NCBI GenBank assembly: GCA_032871835.1
Contig: CM065297.1
Location: 61,305,253 to 61,369,252, forward strand
Direction: 5' to 3'
DNA: 64,000 nt
Source of the DNA: Dipteronia dyeriana
Lineage: Eukaryota; Streptophyta; Magnoliopsida; Sapindales; Sapindaceae
The translations under genes and the position numbers were made by a program. Every line of letters begins with the position of its first letter. Positions within the stretch are counted from its first letter, which is position 1. Under the pieces are notes generated by a model. It searched no databases. It was given only the letters and a program-made list of their open reading frames with translations, and had not been told where the DNA came from. Of this stretch, positions 35,350 through 48,250 are shown piece by piece.

Positions 35350-37612
35350 TGTTAACGGGAAATTTGTTTATGATGAGAAATTCCTACTAACACCCTCGAG
35401 ACAATTACCACGGAGGTGGTAGCCATGGTTGGTACCTTTGGTACCTTAATGATCTTGTATGAATATAAAGTAGGATGAAATAGTAGGTAGGATACAAGCC
35501 ATCCCGTCCGTTGGGGTTCATGCTTATGAAGTATATCTAGGGAGCTCGAGGTTCCCTTGCTGGTGCGAAGAGGGTGATCCTAGACCTTGTTCCTCGGTCG
35601 GGGTCTGAGCCCGACCTGGTACCTAGAGCCTAGTTTTGGAGCCCGATTGCTTCCTGTAATATCCCGACCTCGGTAGCAAGTAAGAATAGGGGTTTATCTA
35701 GCTCCAGTGTTCGAGAGCTCGATTTCTTCCGTAGAGAGGATACGGGAGTGCTCCTATACTCTCTTTGAACTGGTTTGGGTGGTTTCTCTTCATCTTGATA
35801 TGCGACTTTGGCATGTAGATGAGAGGATACGAGCGTTAGGTCCATCGGGGTAGGAATCTAGATTCGGTTCCTTAGGTCTTCGTTATTGTTTCCCGATCTT
35901 ATGTAAGAAAGATTAGAGAGTTAGGACCAATGGGGTCGGTACCTAGCGGGCATAAACACAAGTCTTATGTAGATGGAGGTGGACTGACTAAGAGGGGAAA
36001 AAGCATCATGAGTGATCACATGCTGAAAAACCCCTAGGCAGTATCCAGAGGAATGAGGAATACCCTTTCTTGTATATATATATATCATGTGATGCTCCTA
36101 TGAGGTTACAATAATGTCAAAGTAATACAACGTATATTCTCCGGGGAGCTTACAACAATGCGTTTTTACCGATACCGGTATTTTCCTTGTCGGGGTACAC
36201 ATACAATGATGATATAGAGAGAACTTTAAACGAAACATGTGTCTTCTCAGGTCTTAAATGACCTTGAATGTTGAATATCGAGTCTGTCTTTGAGTATGTA
36301 TTTAAACGTCTTCTGTCATCGATTGGAGACCCCTCACTATGCCTTTATAAGCATATTTATACATGGTGACTACCTTGGCGTGCAAGTCTAGGTCTCTTCA
36401 ATTAGTCTTTGTTTCCTTATCGAATACGATTCTTCCTTTAGTGTAGTTGATCGGCTTGTAGCTATTATCTTGGAGAAGATATGATTGTTTCCTCTTCGGA
36501 CTCTTCCTTCCTTGATAGGTGGGATTTTCTGTTATAGTTGACCCCCAATAATCGGTTGTGCAGGATATCTTGGGGGAAAAGGTATTTGTTTCCTCTTTGG
36601 ACTCTTTCGCTAATGATGGCCATTAAAGAGTTGAATATTCTCTTATTAATGATGTTGATTATGTCATTAATTGGGTTGACTGCCTCTATTAATATAGTTG
36701 ACCTCATTAATAGAGTTGACTACCTCCATTAATACGGTTGACTTTATTAAATAGGGCTGACTACCTCTATTTATACGATTGACCTCATTAATGGTAATCA
36801 TGAAAGTCAACCCTCTCTCTTGGAGGAGAACTCTGGTTCAATATTCTGGTGGCACGGTACCTTACTGATATTATTCTTCCTACTTTACGGAGGAGGCGTA
36901 CCCCGTATAGGTTTCGAAGCTAGTATCCCAGTACTTGGGTATCGATCTGAGGGCGAGATATCTTAAGGTACCAATCTGGTTGTATGGATCTTGATTCGAT
37001 CTTAGAAGGATTTCTGTGGAGCTCGATTTGACCGCGCTGGAATCAACCGGGTATCGAAGCTTAGCTGGCAACCCCTAGTAAGGTGTTCACCATAAATTGG
37101 CGACCTTGGCTTGCTTCTGGATGGGTGTAGAGGTACCCTCGAGTACTGCTCTTGCTACTTGATTTAACCATGCCAGGATCTACAGTGGATCTTTACGCTT
37201 TTGGTAACGATGAGGCTTTATGAGCTTCTTCCTTTAATGCTCGGACAGGTCGAGATTATACTTCGACGAGGCAGGAAGGCCTTTGCAAGACAAGTTCGGC
37301 ACCTTGAAGGTCTCCTAGTGAAAGTAGAGATAGTGGCAAGCTCTAGGAGAGTGTCACGAGATACCTTAATATCGGGGGTCCCAGGTCCTCTCACGTCGAC
37401 CTAGCTTCGGGCTTTTATCCTGGTATAAGGAGCTTGACGCGGTCTCGTCAGGCTTTATTTGGTAAGCCAGGACACGTGAGAGATGCTTAGATGGTATGGG
37501 CAGCCTCGGTGACCTTGATACCCCTTCATATAAGCCCGAATGTGGACCCTTGCAAGAAGGCTGGGAAATGGAAAATTCTTCTTTAGTCCCTAGCTAAATT
37601 TTGCTATTAACA
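35350..37612 (-). repeat. 5' LTR of LARD-1 (2263 bp)
   Basis: Starts TGTTAACGGGAAATTTG and ends TTTTGCTATTAACA (plus-strand reading). Same layout as 25667-28035. Contains five TTGACY motifs between 36676 and 36784, in a variant of the 41-bp minisatellite. Confidence 0.9.
36676..36784. promoter_or_regulatory. Cluster of five W-box-like motifs
   Basis: TTGACT or TTGACC at 36676, 36698, 36716, 36738 and 36779. TTGACY is the known WRKY binding core. LARD-2 LTRs have only two in this place (near 38639). Binding is inferred. Confidence 0.5.
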
Positions 37613-37679
37613 GAGATTGAGTCCAAAAAGAAAACAAACTTATCTCCACCAAAGATATTCTCGAATCCGTTAGTAAAGC
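37613..37679 (+). repeat. 5' LTR of Tat element C, piece 2 of 3
   Basis: The 67 bp between the two LARD insertions. It matches Tat LTR B (GATATTCTCGAATCCGTT) and continues from piece 1 and into piece 3 without loss. Confidence 0.88.
37675..37679 (+). repeat. Target site duplication AAAGC, left
   Basis: Identical to 53299-53303 at the other end of LARD-2. Five bases is the usual gypsy duplication length. Confidence 0.9.
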
Positions 37680-39876
37680 TGTTAATAGCAAAATTTGGCT
37701 AGGGACCAAAGAAGAATTTTCCACTTCCCAGCCTTCCCGCAAGGGTCAAAATTCGGGCTTGTATGACGGGGTATCAAGGTCCCTGAGGTCGAGCTACCAC
37801 GCGATCCTACAAAAGCAAGGCAAGGCCGTCCATACCATCTGGGCATCTCGCACGTGTCTATGCATACCAAATAAAGCCCGACGAGACCGCGTCAAGCTCC
37901 TTATACCGGGATAAAGCTCGAAACTAGGTCGATGTGAAAGGACCTAGGTCCCCCGACATCAAGGTACCTCGTGACACTCTCCTAGAGCTTGCTATTATCT
38001 CTACTTTAACTAGGAGACCTTTAAGGTGCCAAACTTGTCTTGTAAAGGCCCTCTTGCCTCGTCGAGCTATAATCTCGATCTGTCTGAGCGTTAAAGGAAG
38101 GAGCCCGTAAAGCCTCATCGTCACCAAAAGTGCCAAGATCCACTGTAGATCTTGGCATGGTTAAATCAAGTAGCAAGAGCAGTACTCGAGCGTACCTCTC
38201 CACCCTTCCAAAAGCAAACCAAGGTCACCTGTTTATGGCAAACACCTGACCAGGGTCTGCTAGCCAAGCCCGCAACGCTGCTAGGAAGCCTGCACAATTA
38301 GGTCAAGCTCCATGATAAAGCTCGGCGTAGCTAAACCAAGCTCCCAGCTACAAGGTTGGAACTCTATAGGATATTTCGCCCCTAAAATGGTTAGCACAAG
38401 CTCCATGTGAAGACTAGCATCTAGCTACATAACAATCGAGAGGTCCTCGGGGGACCCCGCCAGTGTACTGGATCCCAGGGTACGTCTACTAAAGAGGATA
38501 TCAAATGTCACCACAGGTAACCTCTATGAAGTACCTCTCCAAAGTAACATGTAGATCTAAAGCTCTCATCTCGGCAATGTAGGAAGAGAGGATTGACTTC
38601 CATGACATTTAAAGTACCATTAATAAGGTCAATCGTATTAATGGAGGCAGTCAACCCAATTAATGACATGATCAAAACCATTAATAAGAGAATATTCAAC
38701 TCTTTAATGGCCATCATTAGTGGAAGAATCCTAAAAGGAAACAAATGCCTTTACCTCCAAGATATCCTCCATATCTGATTCTTTGGGGTCAACTACAGCA
38801 GAGAAACCGGCCTATCAAGGAAGGAAGAGTCTGAAGAGGAAATAATCACATCCCCTCCGAGATATCAGCCACGACCCTGATCAACTACATTGAAGGAAGA
38901 ATCGTACTCAATAAGGAGAAGGAGATTGAAGAATCCTGGGACTTGCACGCCAAGGTAATCACCATTTATAAATATGCCTGTAATAGGCATAGAATCGATC
39001 TCCGATGAATAACAGAAGATACATGCTTCGTTTAGAGATCACTCGACATCGTCAATGTATATATTACCTTTACCTAGAATATATCGGTATCGGTCTACAT
39101 TCGACCACCATTGTAAGCTCTTCGGAGCGACTACTTTGTATTACATTTACCATTCTTGTAAGCTCCCCGGAGCCTTCTTTGATATATACATAAGGAAGGG
39201 TATTCCCCCTTCCTCCGGATATTGCCATGGGTTTTTTCAGCATGTGATCATTCGTGATGCTTTTTCCCCCTTGGTCAGTCCACCTCCCTCTAAAAAAGAT
39301 TTGGATTTCTCTTACTTATGTCCTGTGTAATGCATGCGTATATGAGTGCGAACTAGTTTCCTACTTCGCTGGACCTAACGTTCTTATCTTCCCATCTACA
39401 TGCTAAAGTCGCATATCAAGATGAGGAGAAACCACCGAGACCATCTTGAAGGTAGTCGATGGGCTTTTCTGTATTATCTCCATGGCAGAAATCGAGCTCT
39501 CCGACACTGGAGCTAGATAAGCCCCCTCTTTACTTTCTATCTAGGTTGGGGAATTACAGGAAGAAATCGGGCTCCAGAACCGAGCTCCAAGTACCATGAC
39601 GGGCTCCAACCCCAACCCTAGGACTAGGAGCGGGACCAGGATCAAGATCAACCCCGTCAAACTAGCAAGAGAACCTCAAGCTCCCCAGATCTACTTTATA
39701 AGAATGAAGCCCGACGGACGGGATGGCTTGTCTCCTACCTCCTGTTTCATCCTCCTTCATATTTATACAAGATCAGGTCAGGTATCAACGATACCGACCC
39801 CGGCCACCACTTTCGCGGTAGTGGTCTTGAGGGCGTTAATAGGGATTTCTCATCCTAAACAAATTTTCCGTTAACA
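37680..39876 (+). repeat. LARD-2 left LTR, plus (2197 bp)
   Basis: Starts TGTTAATAGCAAAATTTGG and ends ATTTTCCGTTAACA, followed by a primer site, so it is a 5' LTR. TATA-like TATAAATAT at 38967-38975. A 91-codon ORF (39055-39330) follows the TATA and is also present in the right LTR. Confidence 0.92.
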
Positions 39877-39900
39877 CTTTCCTGCGTCGTCTGTGGGAAA
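39877..39900 (+). other. LARD-2 primer binding site, left
   Basis: Begins CTTTCCTGCGTCGTCTGTGG directly after the LTR end, matching the other Tat and LARD sites. Confidence 0.72.
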
Positions 39901-40440
39901 TTTCCACACCCCTTTTGAAAGCCTCTATGTCTCTACATGAGTATTATTATACTATCGAGGTAACAGATTCATGATTCATGTAATATCATTTACTATATAC
40001 GATATCTTTTCTCCATACTTTTCTATATCGCCTATGCATCGCATGTGGTGCTCATTTTATCATTTAACGAGTTTCGTTCATTGTGGAGCAAATTTGGTAT
40101 GGGGGATTCCTAGTGGAACCAGTTCATTATGCTACTCCTATGAAGTGAACCTGCTCAGATAATCATGGAGCTCCAATACAGTAGCTCCCCGCTTGAAGAT
40201 CTTCTATATATTTGAACTATTCTGATACATCGAGAGCTCCTATACAGTAGAACTGCACCTCTCTTGCTCTTCTACAGCAGATTCGCTCCGCCACCAGTGT
40301 ATCACTTATCTAGCTGATCCACTGGGCTTCGACCTTTTCATACCGATCCCCTCATGCCTCCAGGTCCGCCTTTCGTAAGTTCCTAGGTAGATGTAGCAGG
40401 TTGACCCATGAATCTAAGAAGCCAACTCAGCTGTGTAGCC
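39901..40440 (+). other. LARD-2 left leader
   Basis: Non-coding; inverted counterpart of 50541-51088, also similar to LARD-1 34761-35325. Confidence 0.65.
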
Positions 40441-42800
40441 TTTAGAGCAATATCACCAGTAGAGGCTTAGTGGCTGTTCACTTCGTTTACCGGGGCGGTC
40501 AATGCCCGAGTGAGCCACTGAGCTCCTAATTCATCCCAGAAGGGTCCAGAGCCCTCTTTCAGTTGTTGGGGACATCTAGGATCCCGAGCATGCATCTGGA
40601 CCAGTACCTCCGGTGGCTTCGCTCCATGTTCCACTGCCCAAGCAAGCAACCAAAGCCAGATCCGATCGAGGAGGTCTCAGAAGCTTCCCAAATTTGGTAA
40701 GGCCATCTACGTGCCCAAGCAAGCTTCTAGAGCGGTAGCGTATCTACAAGACTGGTGGCTTCACTCAATATGTACCGTGTCATTCATCGCCTTAGAAAGC
40801 CACCGAAGCCCAATCTGATCAAGGAGAGCCCTTAGGTTTCCCACTCTTGGTAAGGCCTCCTACATGCCTAAGAAAACATCTAGAGCAGCAGCCTCATTGT
40901 AAGGCAATATGGCTCCTCACTTCTTATACAGGATCTGTCAACGCCCAAGTGAGCCACTGAGCTCCTGATTCATTCCAACAGGGTCCAGAGCCCTATCTCA
41001 GTTGATGGGGACTTCTAGGATCCCAAGCATGCATCTGGACCAGTATCTCCGGTGGCTTAGCTTTATGTTTACCGGGCTATTCATCGCCCTAGAAAGCCAC
41101 CAAAGCCCGATCTGATCAAGGAGGTCTTAGAAGCTTCCCACATTTGGTAAGGCCACCTACGTGCCCAAGCAAGCTTCAAGAGTGGTAGCATCGCTACAAG
41201 ACTAGTGGCTTCACTCAATATGTACCAGGTCATTCATCGCCCTATCTAGCCACCGAAGCTTGATCTGATCGAGGAGAGCCCAGAGGTTTCCCACTCTTAG
41301 TAAGGCCTCCAAAATGCCTAAGCAAACATATAGAGCAGCAGCCTCATTGTAAAGCAAAGTGGCTCCACACTTCTTATACAGACCCTGTCAACGCCCAAGT
41401 GAGCCACTGAGCTTCTGATTCATTCCAACAGGGTCCAGAGCTCTCTCTCAGTTGCTGGGGACTTCTAGGATCCCAAGCATGAAACTGGACAAGTACCTCT
41501 GGTGGCTTCACTCTATGTTTACCGGGCCATTCACCGCCCTAGCAAGCCACCAAAGCCCGATCGGATCGAGGAGGTCTCAGAAGCATCCCATATTTGGTAA
41601 GGCCACCTACGTGCCTTGCAAGCTTCTAGACCGGTAGCAATGCTACAAGACCGGTGGCTTAGCTCCATGTTTACCGGGCCATTCATCGCACTAATAAGCC
41701 ACCGAAGCCCGATCTGATCGAGGAGTGCCCAGAGGTGTCCCACTCTTAGTAAGGCCTCCAAAATGCCTAAGCAAACCTATGGAGCAGCAGCCTTATTGTA
41801 AAGCAAAGTGGCTTCACACTTCTTATACAGGGCCTGTCAACGCCCAAGTGAGCCACTGAGCTTCTGATTCATTTCAACAGGGTCCAGAGCTCTCTCTCAG
41901 TTGCTGGGGACTTCTAGGATCCCAAGCATGAAACTGGACCAGTACCTCTGGTGGCTTCGCTCTATGTTTACCGGGCCATTCACCGCTTTAGCAAGGCACC
42001 AAAGCCAGATCGGATCGAGGAGGTCTCAGAAGCATCCCATATTTGGTAAGGCCACCTACGTGCCTTGTAAGCTTCTAGACCGGTAGCACCGCTACAAGAC
42101 CGGTGGCTTCGCTTCATGTTTACCGGTCCATTCATCGCACTAGTAAGCCACCGAAGCCCGATCTGATCAAGGAGTGCCCAGAGGTTTCCCACTCTTGGTA
42201 AGGCCTCCTACATGCCTAAGCAAACCTCTTGACTAGCAGCCTCACTGTAAGGCCAAATGGCTCCTCAGTTTTTGTACAGGGTCGGTCAACGCCCAAGTAA
42301 GCTACTACAACCCTGATCCATCCCAACATGGTCCAGAGTCTTCTTTCAAATTGCTGGGGACTCTAAAGATCCCAAGCATGCTTCAGGACCAGTACCAGGC
42401 TGGTGGCTTCATGTTTACTGGGTCATTCACAGCCCCAACAAGCCACTGAAGCCCTATCCGATCGAGAAGGTCTCAGAAGCTTCCCATTTTTGGTAAGGCC
42501 ACCTACGTGCCTAAGTAAGCTTCTAGACCGATAGCACTGCTACAAGACCGGTGGCTTCGCTCCATGTTTACAGGGCCATTCATCGCCCTAGCAAGCCACT
42601 GAAGCCTGATCTGATCGACGAGCTCTCAGAAGCTTCCCATATTTGGTATGGTCACCTACGTGCCTAAGCAACCTTTTAGACTGGTAGCACCGTTACAAGA
42701 CCGGAGGCTTCGCTTCATGTTTACCGGGCTATTCATCGCTCTAGCAAGCAACCGAAGCCCGATATGATTGAGGAGATCCTAGAGGTTTCCCACTCTTTGA
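40441..42800 (-). repeat. ~450-bp higher-order repeat, left arm
   Basis: Reverse complement of the LARD-1 array. CCGGTGGCTT-type subunit starts recur near 40614, 41048, 41500 and 41947. Inverted repeats are kept, for example AGAGGTTT with AAACCTCT around 42181-42228 and AGAAGCTT with AAGCTTCT around 42475-42525. Confidence 0.92.
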
Positions 42801-43813
42801 GGGTTCATAATTTTTTCTCAGTTGTTGGGGGCTCCTTGATATCCCAAGTACGCCTCTGAATCGGTACCAGACAGGTAGCCCATCTCCATTCATATAGGGT
42901 CATCCGATGCTCAAGTAAGTCACCATTCATCACGGAGAGGTCTAAAGTGTTCACTCAGTCACGGGAAACTTCTTGAATCCCGAGCATGTCTCTAGGAAAT
43001 TACTAGGCCGGTGTCTCCTCTCTACTTGTTTGGGGCCATTCATCACCCTAGCAAGCTACCTTGGTCCCGATCTACCTCTCTGAGCCATCACCCACCTACC
43101 TTGGTAACACCAATATGGACCTCTACTTAGACAGATTCAGATAGAGAGGTAGGCAGACTTGAAGGCCCCCATGCATCCACAATAGCAGAGGACTTCAAGG
43201 TAGTTCCTACCCCAATACGACTAGACATGAAAGCAGAAATGGGAACCAAGTCCTTCTCATCAGCTGCGCATCCATCATCTCAATAAGGTCTAGCTTCAGT
43301 CGAAGCGGACCCAGATAACTCTTAACTTTCTCTGTGATCTACTCAAGGTATCTGTCCTCCAACCATGATCGGGTCAGAGGGAAGAAGAGCTCAAGCTGCC
43401 TAGCAAGCAACACAGAAGCGTCCTTCAGCAAATGACGCACCCACTTTGGCTCCCAAGGTAGCCGCGCTGCCATGCAGAGTTTAAACTATTCCCTCAAGAG
43501 TTTACCTCTCCTTCGGAGCAATCCACGCATGACACGATGCATGGACCTGAGTCTCTCCACATCATATGTATGTTGGATCCACTCTCGGGTTCCCTGCTTA
43601 TTAGCCATGGTTGCCTCAACTCTGGTCATTCAGAACAACTGCGCCCCTCACTACCATGGTTAGCTCCTCCACCTCTTAGTTTGACGTCACCTAAGAGAGT
43701 AGTTTTCTCAATCCAAAACATCTACTACTGGATCCACCGGGGCTCACCTGCCATACAAACAACCACCTCAGCTGTGGTCTTTATTTAAGGGAAAAGCTCC
43801 TTCTTCGGATTGA
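42801..43813. other. LARD-2 left arm, decayed non-coding region
   Basis: No gene recognised. It corresponds to 31448-32419 in LARD-1 (inverted). Most of it is missing from the right arm. Confidence 0.55.
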
Positions 43814-44068
43814 TCATCTACTATACCATGATTTCGAGCCCGGGTCTACTTCAGCAACCCATGACTTGCCAGCTAAGAGGGGAACATCCAGAACCATCTC
43901 AGCAGCATTCTTCTTAATCCCCTCCCTTTTTCGTCCATCAATGACTCTTAAGTCAAAAAGGGGAAATAGAGCCAGCTCTACCTGGAAGGTTGTGAAGAAG
44001 TAACCATCCTCCTTTGCTGGCATGAGCCCTACCTTAGCAAACACCAGCTTGCTTTCAAAGATTATCAT
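43814..44068 (-). pseudogene. aORF remnant, LARD-2 left arm
   Basis: Minus strand, antisense to its arm. Contains KEDGYFFTTFQVELALFPLF and DLRVIDGRKREG, close to 31190-31447 and related to the C-terminal part of the aORF of element C. The right arm lacks it, having lost about 1 kb here. Too short to hold the main aORF domain. Confidence 0.7.
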
Positions 44069-44689
44069 ACCGATGGCTCCTCTCCATTTGTACTTGGCCT
44101 TCCAATTCCCTAGTGAGCCTTCGAGGTCTCGATCTGTTCAATGAGCACCCAAAGGTCCCAAAGCTCCATTACGATTGTTGAAGGCTCTCTTCTACCCCAA
44201 ACGGGCTTCCGAAACAGTTACATCACTTGAAGACTTTAAGCTCGTTATTCTCTCTAGTAACCATGTGGAAGAGGGAGTGACCCCAACGTGGGGCGATCTC
44301 TCCCAGTGATTGGTTTACAATAAAAAGGATCTTTTATGGAAAGTCAGTCTACAATCTTCACCCATAACTCAGATCATCTTAAGAGATTCTACTCGTGACA
44401 ACGCTCTTAGAGCGAGGCTTGTTATCCACCAATACCACCTTGCGTTGATACAACTCTGTATCGGTAAACCTTAAGTTTGCATCTCCTTCGATTTCGGTCT
44501 CCGTCATAGTTCTCCTTTGATCACCATTCGCTCACGATCGATATACCCTAGACCGGATCAAATCTCTCCAGGAGGATCGCGATCACCAGGAGAGCTCCAT
44601 AGCCCTCATAATGCCGTGGACTGGATATATCCCTCTAGGAGGAACGCTATGGTATTTTGACAATGATCACCTCGAGACCACGAGATAGG
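44069..44689. other. LARD-2 left arm spacer with ~67-bp units
   Basis: Non-coding. Contains about two inverted copies of the 67-bp unit at 44560-44640. Mirrors 48250-48800 of the right arm. Confidence 0.6.
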
Positions 44690-45440
44690 TAGATAGCACT
44701 TCTGATGCCTCGGCCAGGCACCACCCACGGCCAAGAAGGGTCTGAGTGTAAGAGCATAGTTGCCATCCAGATCTCGTGACCAGGGATTGATCAGGGAAGC
44801 CCACTCATCACCCCTAATGCCTTGGTCGGGTGACCTCCCTCAAGAAGGATCCGAGTATAAGTGCATAGTTGCCATCCGGATCAAAATACCATAAAATAGC
44901 TAGATAGCGATCCTGATGCCATGGTCGGGCTATGACCCCCAAAAAGGGTCAGAGTGTAAGAGCATAGTTGCCATCCGGATCAAAAGACCAGGAAATAGCT
45001 AGATAGCGCTCCTGATGCCTTGGTCGGGCTACAACCCCCAAGAAGGGTCTGAGTGTAAGAGCATAGTTGCCATCCGAATCAAAAGACCAGAAAATAGCTA
45101 GATAGCACTCCTGATGCCTTGGTCGGGCTACGACCCCCAAGAAGGGTCTGAGTGTAAAAGCATAGTTACCGTCCGGATCAAAAGACCAAGAAATATCTAG
45201 ATAGCGCTCCTGATGCCTTGGTCGGGCTACGACCCCCAAGAAGGGTTTGAGTGTAAGAGTATAGTTTCCATCCAGATCAAAAGACCAGGAAATAGCTAGA
45301 TAGCTCTTTTGATGCCTTGGTTGAGCTACGACCCTCAGGAAGGGTCTAAGTGTAAGAGCATAGTTGCCATCCAGATCAAAATACCATAAAATAGCTAGAT
45401 AGCGCTCCTGATGCTTTGGCCGGGCCATCCCCGCTAGAAA
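44690..45440 (-). repeat. 99-bp tandem repeat array, left arm, ~7 copies
   Basis: AGATAGC recurs at 45001, 45100 and 45199, period 99. The frame open on the minus strand over 44949-45455 reads the 33-residue repeat with RPRHQERYLAISW. The orientation relative to the element is the same as in LARD-1. Confidence 0.94.
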
Positions 45441-45725
45441 GGATCTGGATGGCATAGATGCCTACAGAATCATTTCGCCAGCTCATCTAAGTACCGTGAT
45501 TCCTGGAAAAGGAATTCTAGGTACCTATGCTAACCAGAGAAGCTTCATCCGACATGATCGAGCAATACGCTCATTAATTTTACAGGAATGAATAATACCC
45601 TGGTTCTCTAAACCTGGGAGCAATTCTAGCTACAAGTAAGAAGCGACATGCAAAATTCTTCATGTAGTACAAGATTCAGACTCCAACCCTAATTACTTAT
45701 CGGTGTTCAAGTCAGAGGGGACTTC
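45441..45725 (+). other. LARD-2 spacer and polypurine tract
   Basis: Ends in TTCAAGTCAGAGGGGACTTC (45706-45725) against the central LTR, identical to the tract of element A. No ORF. Confidence 0.78.
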
Positions 45726-47283
45726 TTTTAATAGCAAAATTTGGCTAGGGACTAAAGAAGAATTTTTTACTTCCCAGCCTTCTCGTAAGGGTACAAATTC
45801 GGGCTTGCATGACGGGGTATCAAGGTCTCTAAGGTCGAGCTACCACGCTGGAGTAAGATGAGGCCTGCCCATACCATCTGGCATCTCGAACGTGTCAGTC
45901 TTACCAAATAAAGCCCGACGAGACCCTCGTCAAGCTCGTTATACACGGATAAAGCTCGAAACTAGGTCAACGTGAAAGGACCTGAGTCCTTCGATATCTA
46001 GGTACCTCGTGACACTCTCATAGAGCTTTCTACTATCTCTACTTTCACTAGGAGAACTTCAAGGTGCCAAACTTGTCTTGCAAAGGCCCTCCCGCCTCGT
46101 CGAGGTATAATCTCGACCTGTCCTAGCGTTAAAGGAAGAAGCCCGTAAAGCCTAGTCCTTACCAAAAGTGCCAAGATCCACTGTTGATCTTGGCATGTTT
46201 AAATCAAGTAGCAAGAGCAGTACTCGAGCGTACCCCTCCACTCTTCCAGAAGCAAGCCAAATGTGTCTGTTTATGGTAAACACCTGACCAGGGTCTGCTA
46301 GCCAAGCCAGCAACTCCGCTAGGAAGCCTACACAAATAGGTCAAGCTCCATGATAAAGCTCGGCGTAGCAAAACCCAGCTCCCAGCTAAAAAGGTTGGAA
46401 CCCTATGGGATATTTTACCCCTAAAATTGTTAGCACAAGCTCCATGGGAAGACCAGCATCTAGCTACATGCTTCGTTTAGAGATCACTCGACATCGTCAG
46501 TGTATATGTTACCTTTATCTAGAATATACTGGTATCGGTCTACATTCAAACACCATTGTAAGCTCTCCGGAGTGACTACTTTGTATTACATTCACCATTC
46601 TTGTAAGCTCCCCAGAGCATTCTTTGATATATACATAAGAAAGGGTATTCCCCATTCCTCTGGATACTGCCTTGAGGTTTTTTAGCATGTGATCATTCGT
46701 GATGCTTTTTCCTCCTTGGTCAGTCCACCTCCCTCTACAAAAGATTTGGGTTTCTCTTACTTATGTCCTGTGTAATGCATGCGTATATGAGTGCGAGCTA
46801 GTTTCCTACGTCGTTAGACCTAGTATTCTTATCTTCCCATCTACATGCTAAAGTCGCATATCAAGAGGAGGAGAAACCACCCAGACCTGCTCGAGGGAAG
46901 TCAATGGGCTCTTCTGCATCATCTCTATGGCAGAAATCAAGCTCTCCGACACTGGAGCTAGATAACCCCCTCCTTACATGCTATCTAGGTCGGGGAATTA
47001 TAAAAAGGAATCAGGCTCCAGAACAGAGCTCTAGATTCCATTACGGGCTCCTACCCCGACCGAGGACTGGGACCGAGACCAGGATCCAGATCAACCCCTT
47101 CACACCTGCAAGAGAACCTCAAGCTCCCCAGATCTACTTCATTAGAACAAAGCCCGATGGGCGAGATGGCTTGTCTCCTACCTCCCATTTCAACCTCCTT
47201 TATATTCATACAAGATCAGGTCAACTGTCAACGATACCGACCCCGACAACCACTTTCGTGGTAGTGTTCTTAAGGGCATTAAT
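45726..47283 (+). repeat. LARD-2 central LTR, truncated at its end
   Basis: Begins TTTTAATAGC (second base changed) after a polypurine tract, so it is the 3' LTR of the left arm. It lacks about 590 bp internally (the joint is near 46470, equivalent to 38433-39024) and its last ~30 bp. It stops in TAAGGGCATTAAT, where the inverted internal sequence of the right arm begins. Confidence 0.9.
47281..47283. other. Palindrome junction with AAT microhomology
   Basis: Left of it is LTR sequence. Right of it, TTTTGCTTGTCG matches LARD internal DNA about 75 bp from the polypurine tract, in the opposite orientation. AAT fits both partners. Confidence 0.75.
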
Positions 47284-47489
47284 TTTGCTTGTCGTTTCTT
47301 ACTTGTAGCTAGAATTGCTCCTGGGCTTACAGAACTGGGGTACTGTTCATTCCTGCAAAATAAATGAGTGTATTGCTCAATCATGTCGGATGAAGCTTAT
47401 GTGGTTAGCATGGGTACCTAGAATTCCTTTTCTAGGAATCACAGTACTTAGATAAGCTAGCGAAATGATTATGGTAGGCATCTATGCCA
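47284..47489 (-). other. LARD-2 right arm spacer
   Basis: Inverted counterpart of about 45450-45655; no ORF. Confidence 0.6.
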
Positions 47490-48250
47490 TCTAGATCCTT
47501 CTGGTGGGGTTGGCCCGGCCAAAGCATCAGGAGCGCTATCTAGCTATTTTCTGGTATTTTGATCTGGATGACAACTATGCTCTTACACTCAGACCCTTCC
47601 TGGGGGTCGTAGCCCGACCAAGGCATCAGGAGCGCTATCTAGCTATTTCCTGGTCTTTTGATCAGGATGGCAACTATACTCACACACTCAGACCCTTCTT
47701 GGGGGTCGTAGCCTAACAAAGGCATCAGGAGCGCTATCTAGCTATTTCCTGGTCTTTTGATCCATATGGCAACTATGCTCTTACACTCAGACTCTTTTTA
47801 GGCGTCGTAGCCCGACCAAGGCATCATGAGCGCTATCTAGCTATTTCATGGTCTTTTGATCTGGATGGAAACTATGCTCTTACACTCAGACCTTTCTTGG
47901 GGGTCGTAGCCTGATCAAGGCATCAGGAGCGCTATCTAGCTATTTCTTGGTCTTTTGATCTAGATGGCAACTATGCTCTTACACTCAGACCCTTTTTTGG
48001 GGTCGTAGCCCGACCATTTCATCAGGAGCGCTATCTAGCTATTTCTTGGTATTTTGATCCGGATGGAAACTATGCACTTATACTCGGATCTTTCTTGGGG
48101 GAGGTCACCCGACCAAGGCATCAGGGTGATGAGGGAGCTTCCCCGATCAATCCCTGGTCTCGAGATCTGGATGGAAACTATGTTCTTACACTCAGACCCT
48201 TCTTGGTAGGGGTGATGGCCGGCCGAGCTATGAGGAGCGCTATCTAGTTT
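47490..48250 (+). repeat. 99-bp tandem repeat array, right arm, ~7 copies
   Basis: CTATCTAGCTATTT recurs about every 99 bp from 47533. It mirrors 44690-45440. The open plus-strand frame 47504-47716 reads the same 33-residue repeat. Confidence 0.93.

Larger units (their letters stand above)
25667..37612 (-). mobile_element. LARD-like non-autonomous Tat derivative 1 (11.9 kb)
   Basis: Read on the minus strand: 5' LTR (37612-35350), primer site, leader, 451-bp higher-order repeats, antisense-ORF remnant, 99-bp repeats, polypurine tract, 3' LTR (28035-25667). The 7.3-kb internal region has no gag-pol. Flanks belong to one LTR of element C, so this is a genuine insertion. The flanking bases CAAGA and GAGAT do not form a clean target duplication. 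Shared LTR ends, primer site and polypurine tract with the Tat elements suggest mobilisation by their proteins. Confidence 0.85.

Noticed and set aside
25662..37617. Clean target duplication for LARD-1
   Set aside because: Flanks CAAGA and GAGAT do not match; only continuity with LTR C supports the insertion.
37680..47283. LARD-2 as two ordinary neighbouring insertions
   Set aside because: A second insertion would have two LTRs and its own target duplication; the right arm has one LTR and shares the outer AAAGC with the left arm.
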